A stretch of DNA of 64,000 nucleotides, taken from assembly GCF_932526225.1 (NCBI RefSeq), contig NC_064042.1, positions 665,001 through 729,000 on the forward strand, given 5' to 3'. Shown here piece after piece: positions 23,901 to 30,632 of the stretch (position 1 is the stretch's first letter; every line of letters begins with the position of its first letter). This DNA is from Nematostella vectensis (taxonomy: Eukaryota; Cnidaria; Anthozoa; Actiniaria; Edwardsiidae). The notes beneath the pieces are model-generated. The model saw only the letters and a program-made list of their open reading frames with translations. It was not told where the DNA came from and ran no database searches. A program made the translations under genes and the position numbers.

Positions 23901-26900
23901 GCAAGGTGGTGAGCCGACCGCTGGCCAACGACACGTCAGAGTTTGTGCACATGTTGAGGACGAACAATAGTAATGTGACGTCACTGTACTTAACTGACAT
24001 GGAATCAGACACCCTTTACTACTTCTGGGTGCGCGCCATCACAGCAGTGGGGATTGGGAACGCGTCGGAAGTGGTCAGTAAGCGGACTATGGAGAGAAGT
24101 AAGTTTGGCATCAATGGTAGATATGGAATGATCTGGAAATTTCTAGGATCTATCTTTATCTTCCATAATTATCTAGCGAAAATTGTTATTATTTATTCAT
24201 TTTTTTATTTCCTTTGTACCCGACTAATCACCATCCCACCCATAAGATAGAACCCACTCCTCCCTTTCCCTACGCAGCCCTTCGTCTAATGATCCGTTTT
24301 CTTGTTTATCAGTCAAGGCCAGCATTTTCGATCGCACGTTGCCGGACACTCTAAGCAAGTGGAAGACATTTGCCATTCTCAACTGCGAGGCGTACGGATC
24401 ACCGCAGCCTACGATCTTTTGGTACAGCAGAGGTACGTCATAAAATATGCGTACACCCCTAACCCAAGCAGGGCAACCAATGATTTAACAAATGCCGTTC
24501 CGTCTTTTAAAGTTCTTAATTTTTTAATTTCTTAATTCTTTCTGTAAGGGGGGGAGGTGAAGAAGCCCCATGAAGTTTAAACTCGTGAAATAGGACGTGA
24601 TTTTATATAACTTATTCAAATTAGATGCTCATTTTAGCACGGAGCGCAATCCACTTCAATCACTGCGAAATTCAACCCATCCTACAATAAAGACAACTAA
24701 CTTGTATTCCAAACATGTGAAGTAATCCAGGAATAGCTATATTGTTTAAAAAAAGAATTATGAGCGATTGATTTATTGAGAACAAAATCAAAACAACGTG
24801 GTTACGAATCAGCGGAGTAGAACATGCTCCACTTTCCATGTTTGGTATTTTGTGACCGCTGACCCATGGTATTGCCTGTCTGCTGGCGCAGGCAAGGACT
24901 TGACGAACCGTAACAAGTACACTCACTTCAACAACGGCTCCCTCAAGATCATGAACTTGGAGAAAGAGGACACGGGAAAGTATATGTGTACGGCCAGTAA
25001 CACCCTTGGTAAACAGACCGTGATGAGACGACTTCGAGTTCAGAGTGAGTATGAGATTTATTATGATTTCTTTTTTTAAATCTTCCTCCTTTATTTTATA
25101 CCCCAAAGCTCCTGGTTTTCCTCACACAGCATCAACCTTTTCGGGGTAAAAAAAAGCAGGCATCATTGAACGTTATTTTAGAGATAATTAAATAGTGAGA
25201 ATTTTTTTCTTTTTGTTTTAATAAAAAAGAAACGAGGAAATATCATTATTAAGATTTGATAGAATTGATATGAAATAAACACGTGATCCCTTCTCTTCCA
25301 GTCCCACCCTCCCCTCCCCAGGACATCGCGTTCACAGGGGTGGGTCGCCCGTCTGCGGTGAACATCTCGTGGGTCCCAGGCTTCGATGGGTACAGCCCTA
25401 TCACCATGTTTCTCCTGGAGCACAAGGCGAAGGGCGAGGCGTGGAAAGGGGTGTATATAAGTCACACCTTGCGCTACTACATACTGCACGATATCGACCA
25501 CACCAAGCCATACTACTTCCGCATGTCCGCCATCAACGCCGTGGGTACTGGGCAGCCTGCGCGCATACTCAAAGTGCAGTTTGCCGCTGAAGGTGGGACC
25601 GCGTTACAGTACAGTATTATGTTAAAGTGAATATGAGACTTATATCGGAATCATCAAGACTTTTCAAGAACCATTCGGTTCCCTACTTAAGTTTTTATTG
25701 GAGAGCTGTTGTGTTCCTGGACTGTCTTTAGCCTGCCACCGCAGATGTTGCTGTAGTATGTTTTTTAGGTGTAACTCGCTATATTTGTATTTGCCTTTTT
25801 ATGGAGCCATTTACCCAGTGAAAATTTTATCATCTAACATATCATAGCTCCTTGATGTGTAATCTTCACAAGTCACAGTGTAATATCATGTTTGATTCTC
25901 GCTGCGTATTTGATGAGCTAGATGCAAATTGTCGTGGTGAGTTTAAGTAAGAACTAGCTCCAGTGTACTCCTCTATACCTTACTAGGACTAGAAACTAGA
26001 TACCTTACTCTATACATTACTAGAAACGTCGCGCGCTTTGATACTGCTCCCGCGCTTTTCATCTTTTTTGATGATCGCGAGGACGTCTAGCAACGCAATA
26101 CCAATAGGTACCATAGGTTACCATATCACAGGTAACATAAATAGTTCACAACACCCTTATGGTCCGTATTCCGCCTTTCAGGGACCATATCAAGCGTGAG
26201 GCAGGTGGACACGGACGAGGAGATCGCGGATGATGGGGGCGGAGGCAAGCGCTTCTATGATGAGCCCGCGATCATGGGCACCCTAATCACCGTCAGTCTG
26301 CTCATCGTCATTGTTGTGCTACTGCTGGTAGCTTGCAGGCTCAAGCGCATCACGATCAAAATGCCTAAAGGTTTGTGACGCCACACAGTGGTACAGTCTT
26401 GTTTGTATTATGCTGCGGTTACAATAAAGGAGAAACATAAGATGTTCTTAAATATCCTGTATTTTATTATGCTTACAACTTTGAATGGCCGATTATTGGA
26501 AAAAATAAGACGTATACTCACACGAAAGAGTGGTGTTTTGACAGCTTCTTTATAGTAATGACTAATGAATTGCGGGGATGGTAAGTAAGTACGTAGATGT
26601 TCCTGTCTCTATTATCTTCGTTTTACAAAGGAGTTCTTTTGTCCCTATTATCTTGTTCTTTGTGTCGACGTATAAATGCTTTGTTCTCTTGCCCAATCAA
26701 ACTAAATATTTAACCAACTGCGTACCGACTGGGGATGGTTGCAGAGCTCCGTAGTTTGCTTATTCCATGAATATATATTTTACAGATTTGAGGGATTTGT
26801 GGGAAAAAGCGATCCTTGCTAACCCTGGTCAGCGGAGCGAAGAAGGAAGGTAAGTCTATGACGGCGTCCATTCCAGTGAGACGAAAAAATACTCTACATT

Positions 26901-28343
26901 GTGTTCATAAATACTAATTGTTTGTCACAAATCCCTTGCGATAATATAATATCACTCAACATTGTGAAGGCTGTTTGATCAGTCAAATATTCCCTGCCAC
27001 TTACTAACCCATCTCCCAAAATATTCCCTGCCACTTACTAACCCATCTCCCATTGCTCTAACTGAAGGTGCACCCCGATTGATGGTGGTACGGGTGACGA
27101 AGGTAATGGGGAGGGGGGCGATAGTGCCTCCCGCAGCCCCTCCTCGGACGGCCACCTCGCAGACTCCTCCTCCTCCATCGAGCAGATGGCCTCCACCCGA
27201 GGCTCCCTCTTCAGTCTGCCGCGCTCCAATGGCATGCTACACCATAACATCGCCCACGAACCGATCATGGAGGAGCCCTTTCCGCCCCCTCCCCCACCGT
27301 ACCAGACGGGCTCGCCCATACGCGCCTTCCCCCCTCCCCCTGCGGCTCACGATGACAACATAAGCGACACCTCGTCTGAGGTGAGTTTCGGTGGCCAGGT
27401 CTACCATCGGGCGATGCTCCACGATTACGATTGTGTGCGTGTGCGAAGATACCCAGCATCCGCCTCGTTCGACTCCTACGCACAACCGCTGCCCTTCCAG
27501 CCCGCAGGCGTGCGCTCAGTTACCGCCACGCCGGGTAACAACACACTGGGCATGCGCGGCCCGGCTGATGGCGGCTCCGAGCTCGACACCACCAGTCTGG
27601 CTGCTAGGGGACTAGAGTCTAACTCCGACATCAGGAAGCTTTTTGGCAGCCATTACAGCAAAACCCGAGGTCTGACCCTAGAGACGCCACACTCGGTGCA
27701 CGCTCGGACCCCTGCATCGGGGATATCCCGAGTACCCGAGTCTGCGTTCGGATCTAGGTACGAGATCGGCCGACGGAGTGCCGCGTCCCGACGAGGGTCG
27801 AATGCGTCGCAGAAACTCGGTCATATGAAGCAACCAGTGATCATTCACCCCGAGGCCTTCATCACCGCGTACGAGATCCGCAGAGACTCAGCCTCATCCA
27901 AGGAGTCCAACACTTACCCGGTAGACAACAAAGCGCTACTTGTGCGGGACCCTCGCGACCCGCGGGACGCCCGCGCGTACGACTCCACCTCCTCCGAGTA
28001 CAGCTCGTCACGTGACGAGCTCATGTCTGCCCTGGAATATGGGAAGAGACACAATTTTGAGAAGTTCTACGGTATCCCAACTCTCGAGACGACTTCGATC
28101 TCCTCCGAGGCGACGAACAGCAGCGAACAAGATGGCATCTGTAAGTTCTGCACCAGCCCCCGCCCGGTTTGTGCGGAGATGTGCCACGCCCCGATTCCCA
28201 TCCGCCAGCCCCCGTACAACCCACGCTCACGATCGCGTGGTCGAGATGACGCGTTTATCTACGTGTTGGACCCGCGTCGTCGGTTAGTGGACGGAGTGGT
28301 GAGAGTACAAACTCAGGCAGAACATAAAGGGTCGCTAGTATAG
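5881..28343 (+). CDS. DSCAM: DSCAM-family cell adhesion receptor, complete 21-exon gene
   Basis: A homophilic Ig/FN3 adhesion receptor of the neuronal surface. Exons: 5881-5944, 11345-11653, 12380-12670, 13119-13406, 13975-14247, 14352-14654, 14865-15134, 15248-15529, 15878-16165, 16408-16704, 17165-17461, 18022-18092, 19162-19393, 22714-23013, 23784-24098, 24313-24432, 24892-25044, 25302-25592, 26182-26370, 26786-26849, 27068-28343. They sum to 5,973 nt, exactly 1,990 codons plus stop, and nearly all introns are phase 1. Domains: signal peptide (about 1-21), Ig1-9 (22-889), FN3 1-4 (890-1294), Ig10 (1295-1385), FN3-5 (1386-1482), membrane helix (about 1511-1533), cytoplasmic tail (1534-1990). 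The order Ig9-FN4-Ig10-FN is specific to DSCAM, and Ig1 has the DSCAM signature MANGSLVFPPFSAE. Oddity: vertebrate and insect DSCAM have two FN3 after Ig10, here only one. The C-terminus GSLV is a class I PDZ ligand. No mutually exclusive exon clusters are seen. Confidence 0.93.
5945..10784. other. DSCAM intron 1, 5.4 kb with no recognisable exon
   Basis: AT-rich intron sequence. I see no coding exon, RNA gene or inverted-repeat element in it. It ends in the 35-bp minisatellite that borders exon 2. A large first intron between signal peptide and Ig1 is a common place for regulatory elements, but none is identified. Confidence 0.5.
10785..11344 (+). repeat. 35-bp minisatellite made of splice-acceptor units
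   Basis: Sixteen tandem copies of a 35-bp unit with TGCTAACTGTTCCCC and TTATTACACCAG. Each copy contains a branch-point-like CTAAC, a pyrimidine-rich stretch and, in about eleven copies, a terminal CAG. The last copy (CTAACTGTTCACC, then ATTACTCCAG ending at 11344) is the acceptor used by the Ig1 exon. Confidence 0.93.
11345..11653 (+). CDS. DSCAM: DSCAM exon 2: Ig1
   Basis: Full Ig domain with cysteines in VLTCHVAA and VDYQCLAKN and the tryptophan in VTWRL. The segment VTGLRYVMANGSLVFPPF is the DSCAM Ig1 hallmark. Phase 1 at both ends; its acceptor lies in the repeat array upstream. Confidence 0.93.
12380..12670 (+). CDS. DSCAM: DSCAM exon 3: Ig2
   Basis: Acceptor TTGCAG, donor GTAGGT, phase 1 at both ends. 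It reads VVVRPFRVYAMDSKVTLGNS with VKAWYYD and LTGETHASNPAKLVV, the layout of DSCAM Ig2. The usual Ig cysteines are replaced (IKTVVPD and MYHWTAV), so this Ig domain appears to lack its disulfide. Confidence 0.88.
13119..13406 (+). CDS. DSCAM: DSCAM exon 4: Ig3
   Basis: Ig domain with AVLQCTAAGSPTPYFRWLK and ANYTCQAVNNVGSV. Acceptor TTTTTAG, donor GTCAGT, phase 1 at both ends. Confidence 0.93.
13975..14247 (+). CDS. DSCAM: DSCAM exon 5: Ig4
   Basis: Starting after TTTCTAG gives VPITFKERPKPQAAQVGF in frame with MECDVTGEPEPKITWY and GVYQCVADNG, a complete Ig domain. An alternative acceptor at 14013 would remove the first strand and is less likely. Donor GTAAGT, phase 1. Confidence 0.88.
14352..14654 (+). 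CDS. DSCAM: DSCAM exon 6: Ig5
   Basis: Ig domain with LQITCEVSAIPYPRDVQWY and GEYKCVASNAAGSAEQ. Only 104 bp of intron separate it from Ig4. Donor GTGAGT, phase 1. Confidence 0.93.
14865..15134 (+). CDS. DSCAM: DSCAM exon 7: Ig6
   Basis: Ig domain with ISLPCRAKGFPPPVITWSR and GKYTCTAVNTAGE. It is preceded by a short GATGAT-rich intron. Donor GTAAGT, phase 1. Confidence 0.93.
15248..15529 (+). CDS. DSCAM: DSCAM exon 8: Ig7
   Basis: Ig domain with YTCVVAEGDMPCNITWLRDG and GVYTCIVGNRAG. The DMPCNITW stretch corresponds to the DLPxxIxW motif of DSCAM Ig7. Phase 1 at both ends. Confidence 0.93.
15878..16165 (+). CDS. DSCAM: DSCAM exon 9: Ig8
   Basis: Ig domain with AQLSCQTTGYPPARVEWSK, LLNGTLVIRNASKRDEGRY and CHAYNGV, close to DSCAM Ig8. 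Donor GTACGT. The last bases of the exon and its donor region recur in the intron just downstream. Confidence 0.93.
16166..16280. repeat. 43-bp tandem repeat of the exon 9 boundary
   Basis: Three copies of a roughly 43-bp unit with ACGTAGTCATGACAACTGAC. One copy also repeats the end of exon 9 (CCTAGTAGTGCA). The donor GT of the real exon is TT in the copies, so they are not functional donors. Confidence 0.8.
16408..16704 (+). CDS. DSCAM: DSCAM exon 10: Ig9
   Basis: Ig domain with MAFSCVAIGNLPIMLSW and KEYSCRVGNQFGRDEKTF. The acceptor is CAGCAG, so the start could be 16405 or 16408. Donor GTGAGT, phase 1. Its 3' end including the donor is tandemly duplicated downstream. Confidence 0.92.
16648..16830 (+). 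repeat. 69-bp tandem duplication of the exon 10 end and splice donor
   Basis: Three copies (starting 16648, 16717, 16786) of a 69-bp segment containing AGTTGGCAATCAGTTCGG and the splice donor. Copy 1 has the donor GGTGAGT at the real exon end, copy 2 has an equally good GGTAAGT, and copy 3 has lost it. Confidence 0.92.
17165..17461 (+). CDS. DSCAM: DSCAM exon 11: FN3-1
   Basis: Fibronectin type III domain: LVLSWTPGFDGNALVHQF, IIQFKLARNDW, LTGLKPATTYHVRVYARNAI and GTSQPGGS. Donor GTGAGT, phase 1. Confidence 0.93.
17527..17990. repeat. Two adjacent minisatellites in DSCAM intron 11
   Basis: Positions 17527-17745 hold six copies of a 36-bp unit (GAGTTAGCGGGAAACTCG). Positions 17750-17985 hold four copies of a 60-bp unit (AATCAAAGAACTCAACG with CAGTTTTCGCCCGTAATTT). 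They stop about 30 bp before exon 12. Confidence 0.93.
18022..18092 (+). CDS. DSCAM: DSCAM exon 12: first part of FN3-2
   Basis: A 71-nt exon, acceptor CATGCAG and donor GTGAGG, entering in phase 1 and leaving in phase 0. It encodes PSLPPKVLNITAVSSTEVLV then TWE, the first two strands of an FN3 domain that continues in exon 13. Confidence 0.85.
18200..19135. repeat. Compound TTG microsatellite, about 0.94 kb
   Basis: Almost pure T/G-rich triplet DNA: first TTTGTTTGTTGTTTGTTC blocks, then long (TTG)n broken by TTCCTG, TCGTTG and TCTCTG variants. It fills the intron that splits FN3-2. Long open frames here (Leu/Phe-rich on one strand, Thr-rich on the other) are products of the repeat. Confidence 0.95.
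19162..19393 (+). CDS. DSCAM: DSCAM exon 13: second part of FN3-2
   Basis: Phase-0 acceptor GGCCAG, donor GTAAGT in phase 1. It reads HCNGVIRGYYVSYNEP, IQKLKKFTEYSVVLQAFT and RAGPSTRTRKRRVKTLED, completing the FN3 domain begun in exon 12. Confidence 0.9.
20240..21570. repeat. 53-bp minisatellite in DSCAM intron 13
   Basis: About 25 copies of a 52-53-bp unit: TCTCATTTTCTAACTCTATG, TTCCCCTTGATTCACTTCTAG, then TTGACAAATAGG. Copies vary at CTAAC/CTAC and TTGAC/TTAAC. Each unit again resembles an acceptor, with CTAAC, a pyrimidine-rich stretch and CTTCTAG. Confidence 0.95.
22303..22420 (+). pseudogene. Possible LINE reverse-transcriptase C-terminal relic
   Basis: The + strand translates as IKELNKLPSCISNTNILKDF then KKKC, resembling the WNxLPxxIxNxxSLxxFKxxL segment at the end of many CR1/L2-type LINE reverse transcriptases. 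Nothing else of an element is recognisable. Weak, based on pattern memory. Confidence 0.3.
22714..23013 (+). CDS. DSCAM: DSCAM exon 14: FN3-3
   Basis: FN3 domain: ILVTWKRPPYDSIHGVLRGY, HIRYYRVSD, LRKLGKFTSYRVSVSAFTSV and GDGVPSAEMKIKTAED. Acceptor CTGCAG, donor AGTAAG, phase 1. Confidence 0.93.
23784..24098 (+). CDS. DSCAM: DSCAM exon 15: FN3-4
   Basis: FN3 domain: IRVRWDTPMEPNGIIREYRV, LTDMESDTLYYFWVRAITAV, GIGNASEVVSKRTMER. Several N-glycosylation sequons lie in the CC'-FG side (NDTS, NNSN, NVTS). Phase 1 at both ends. Confidence 0.93.
24313..24432 (+). CDS. DSCAM: DSCAM exon 16: Ig10, first half
   Basis: Reads KWKTFAILNCEAYGSPQPTI then FWYSR, giving the first cysteine and tryptophan of Ig10. 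Acceptor ATCAG, donor GTACGT, phase 1. Confidence 0.88.
24892..25044 (+). CDS. DSCAM: DSCAM exon 17: Ig10, second half
   Basis: Reads GKDLTNRNKYTHFNNGSLKI, then GKYMCTASNTLGKQTVMR with the second cysteine. Acceptor GCGCAG, donor GTGAGT. This Ig sits between FN3-4 and the next FN3, the DSCAM-specific position. Confidence 0.9.
25302..25592 (+). CDS. DSCAM: DSCAM exon 18: FN3-5, the only FN3 after Ig10
   Basis: FN3 domain: SAVNISWVPGFDGYSPITMF, LLEHKAKGEAWKG, YFRMSAINAVGTGQPARIL. Acceptor TTCCAG, donor GTGGGA, phase 1. The next exon already encodes the juxtamembrane region. Confidence 0.92.
26182..26370 (+). CDS. DSCAM: DSCAM exon 19: transmembrane segment
   Basis: An acidic juxtamembrane stretch (VDTDEEIADDGGGGKRF), then the hydrophobic helix MGTLITVSLLIVIVVLLLVA and the basic stop-transfer RLKRITIK. 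Acceptor TTTCAG, donor GTTTGT, phase 1. Confidence 0.92.
26786..26849 (+). CDS. DSCAM: DSCAM exon 20: short cytoplasmic exon
   Basis: A 64-nt exon reading DLRDLWEKAILANPGQRSEE, acceptor TTACAG, donor GTAAGT. It enters in phase 1 and leaves in phase 2, the only phase-2 junction of the gene, and it fits exon 21. Confidence 0.82.
27068..28343 (+). CDS. DSCAM: DSCAM exon 21: cytoplasmic tail and stop
   Basis: About 425 codons. A Ser-rich start (SASRSPSSDGHLADSSSSIE) is followed by proline stretches (PPPPPPYQTGSP, AFPPPPAAH) that could bind SH3 domains, several RRxS-type basic Ser sites (RRSAASRRGS, RRDSASS) and the C-terminus KGSLV, a class I PDZ ligand. Exon-like composition (GC-rich, no stops) continues to the TAG at 28341-28343. 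Confidence 0.92.
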
Positions 28344-28507
28344 CCCTGCTGACGTCACAAGTATGGACCCGCGGGCAGGGGTATGGTCCGAACACGGTCA
28401 CAGAGAGAGGCGTGGTCTGGCATGGCATGGCCTTGCTACAGATCGGGTACCCAGGATTATGGCCCGGGTACGGAGGATTATGGCCCGGGTAATGATAGAA
28501 CTCGGAT

Positions 28508-28640
28508 GTGAGTGGAACAATAAAACAACGTCTTACAGAACATAAGAGACAAGTCAATGGAAACAAGACTGAGCAATTGTCGCTCTTGGATATCGCACAA
28601 AGGGCGATCATATTGACCAAATCACACATGAAACTAAACA
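28508..28640 (+). pseudogene. Possible GIY-YIG endonuclease relic
   Basis: Downstream of the DSCAM stop, the + strand reads KQRLTEHKRQVNGNKTEQ, resembling the RLxEHKRxVxxG motif of GIY-YIG nucleases found in Penelope-like and related retroelements. It continues in a shifted frame as YRTKGDHID. A frame break lies between the two parts, so it is decayed if real. Weak. Confidence 0.3.
28519..28524 (+). promoter_or_regulatory. DSCAM poly(A) signal candidate
   Basis: AATAAA 176 bp after the DSCAM stop codon, ahead of the 27-bp minisatellite. A second AATAAA (29540-29545) lies beyond that array; use of it would place the array in the 3' UTR. Confidence 0.4.
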
Positions 28641-28726
28641 GGCAGGAAGCCAGACAGTATAGGAATTCCTATTCCAAGGCGCTGCTGGTTTGGGATTGTA
28701 ACAGTTTGTGAATGTAATACAAGTAC

Positions 28727-29380
28727 AACGGGTTAACGGGACGCATCTCGCCCGGATGGTTAACGGGACACATCTCGCCGGGATGGTTAACAGGACGCAT
28801 CTCGCCCGGATAGTTAACGGGACGCATCTCGCCCGGATGGTTAACGGGACACATCTCGCCGGGATGGTTAACGGGACACATCTCGCCGGGATGGTTAACA
28901 GGACGCATCTCGCCCGGATGGTTAACGGGACGCATCTCGCCCGGATGGTTAACAGGACGCATCTCGCCCGGATGGTTAACGGGACGCATCTCGCCCGGAT
29001 GGTTAACGGGACGCATCTCGCCTGGATGGTTAACGGGACGCATCTCGCCTGGATGGTTAACGGGACGCATCTCGCCCGGATGGTTAACGGGACGCATCTC
29101 GCCTGGATGGTTAACGGGACGCATCTCGCCTGGATGGTTAACGGGACGCATCTCGCCTGGATGGTTAACGGGACGCATCTCGCCTGGATGGTTAACGGGA
29201 CGCATCTCGCCCGGATAGTTAACGGGACGCATCTCGCCCGGATGGTTAACGGGACGCATCTCGCCCGGATGGTTAACGGGACGCATCTCGCCTGGATGGT
29301 TAACGGGACGCATCTCGCCGGGATGGTTAACGGGACGCATCTCGCCGGGATGGTTAACGGGACGCATCTCGCCCGGATGG
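28727..29380. repeat. 27-bp minisatellite downstream of DSCAM
   Basis: About 24 copies of a 27-bp unit, GGTTAACGGGACGCATCTCG plus CCCGGAT, with variants CCTGGAT and CCGGGAT. Both strands are open for nine-residue repeats because 27 is divisible by three and the unit has no stop. No start context, splice site or domain supports a gene. Confidence 0.95.
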
Positions 29381-29385
29381 CTACT

Positions 29386-30632
29386 TGTTTATAAACCTAT
29401 TGCCAGATTCTTTGTTCTAGATAGCGCCCCAATTCATGCACTCGCGATTCTCAGAAGAAAATGCTCAGACACTTCGTGAAGGTGCGCGTTCCATCCCGGG
29501 TGTACATATAGGCGTAATAACTGTTCTATTTTTATAGGCAATAAAGTAACTAAAAGAGTATGTCACGTGACTATAACCCTATTTGGGTGTCACGTGACTA
29601 TAACCCTATTTGGGTGTCACGGAGACTCTGAATAGAATTAAAGATGTGTTCTGAAACGAAACGCTGGTTAGTTTTTACGGAATATATAAAACCTGTTTGG
29701 TCAGCTCCCCCCCCCCTCCTCCCCCCACCACTACCAAAAAAAAGTTCGACCGTTAACGATCTTACATTTCTCTTTCGTGGTCGAAAAGAATATGCTAACG
29801 TCCGAGGAGGAGCTGCGGGTGGCACTATCGCCCCCTCCCTGTACCTTCGTCACCCGTAACGCCATCAATGTTTTTTTTCCTTCAATATGACATGCACGTT
29901 TTTTTATCTTAAATTTCCCGCTGATAGGCATCATAGAAAGTACGCGAGCATATACATTTTTATCATGATTTGTCGGTAAATGATGACAATAGAACACTAT
30001 ATATGATTCATTCTAAGGATGGATAACGATTGTGTACGAATCACTAAATAATTTGTTAAGCCATTTCTATGTTAGAAATCCATCCTAGCAGTGTCTTCGG
30101 AAGCCATTGTAGTGTCAAAAGCACAAACGCCATTGAAGTGTCAAAGCATTTCAATGCTGGAAGCCATCGTGGTGCTGCCATTGCAGTCCTGCATGATGCT
30201 GGTATTGACATGTTTCATTAGCAAAATCTAGTTCGAGGTTTGTTTCGCAGATGTTTTCAGCAAAATGGCAGTCGCGGAAGCCAACGGACTGAAAAAAATC
30301 TATCGTTCCTTTTGAAAAGGTTCAAACATAACTTTGGCTTCCGTTCACTAATAAAATCCTTCCACCAATAGAAGCCCAGGGAGCTTCTTTGTTACCATAG
30401 CGACGCTATTGTGTGTTTAATTGGTTGGCTGTTGACCGACTGGTGTGAAACGGAGGTAATAGATTTTCACTTTAGTTAAGCACTTTCTTTTGTGCGCGTT
30501 GTTTTGTGAGCGCTGATGCATAATGTATTGGTTTAGCGGTTATTCAGTCAACTGTGCATAGCAACTTTCTACGAAAGCCATAATCATTTCACAAACAGGT
30601 CAAGTGGGTAGGGATTCAAGCCCAAGGAAGTG
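29386..30632. other. Spacer between DSCAM and the C22orf15-like gene
   Basis: Holds a short direct repeat (GTCACGTGACTATAACCC, 29562-29620), a C-rich tract at 29705-29726, the inverted fragment of DSCAM exon 21 at 29799-29870, and GGAAGCCAT-rich sequence near 30100-30170. No gene is seen. Confidence 0.6.
29799..29870 (-). pseudogene. Inverted fragment of DSCAM exon 21
   Basis: Reverse complement of 27078-27150 at roughly 90% identity: blocks such as CGTCCGAGGAGG, GGCACTATCGCCCC and TACCTTCGTCACCCGTA are shared. No intron sequence is included. It is too short to encode anything. Confidence 0.88.

Noticed and set aside
5881-28343. Insect-type hypervariable exon clusters in DSCAM
   Set aside because: Each Ig exon is present once; only exon ends are duplicated, so there is no mutually exclusive exon choice.
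28669-29394. Two overlapping frames of about 230 residues with nine-residue repeats
   Set aside because: Both strands of the 27-bp minisatellite are free of stops by unit sequence alone.
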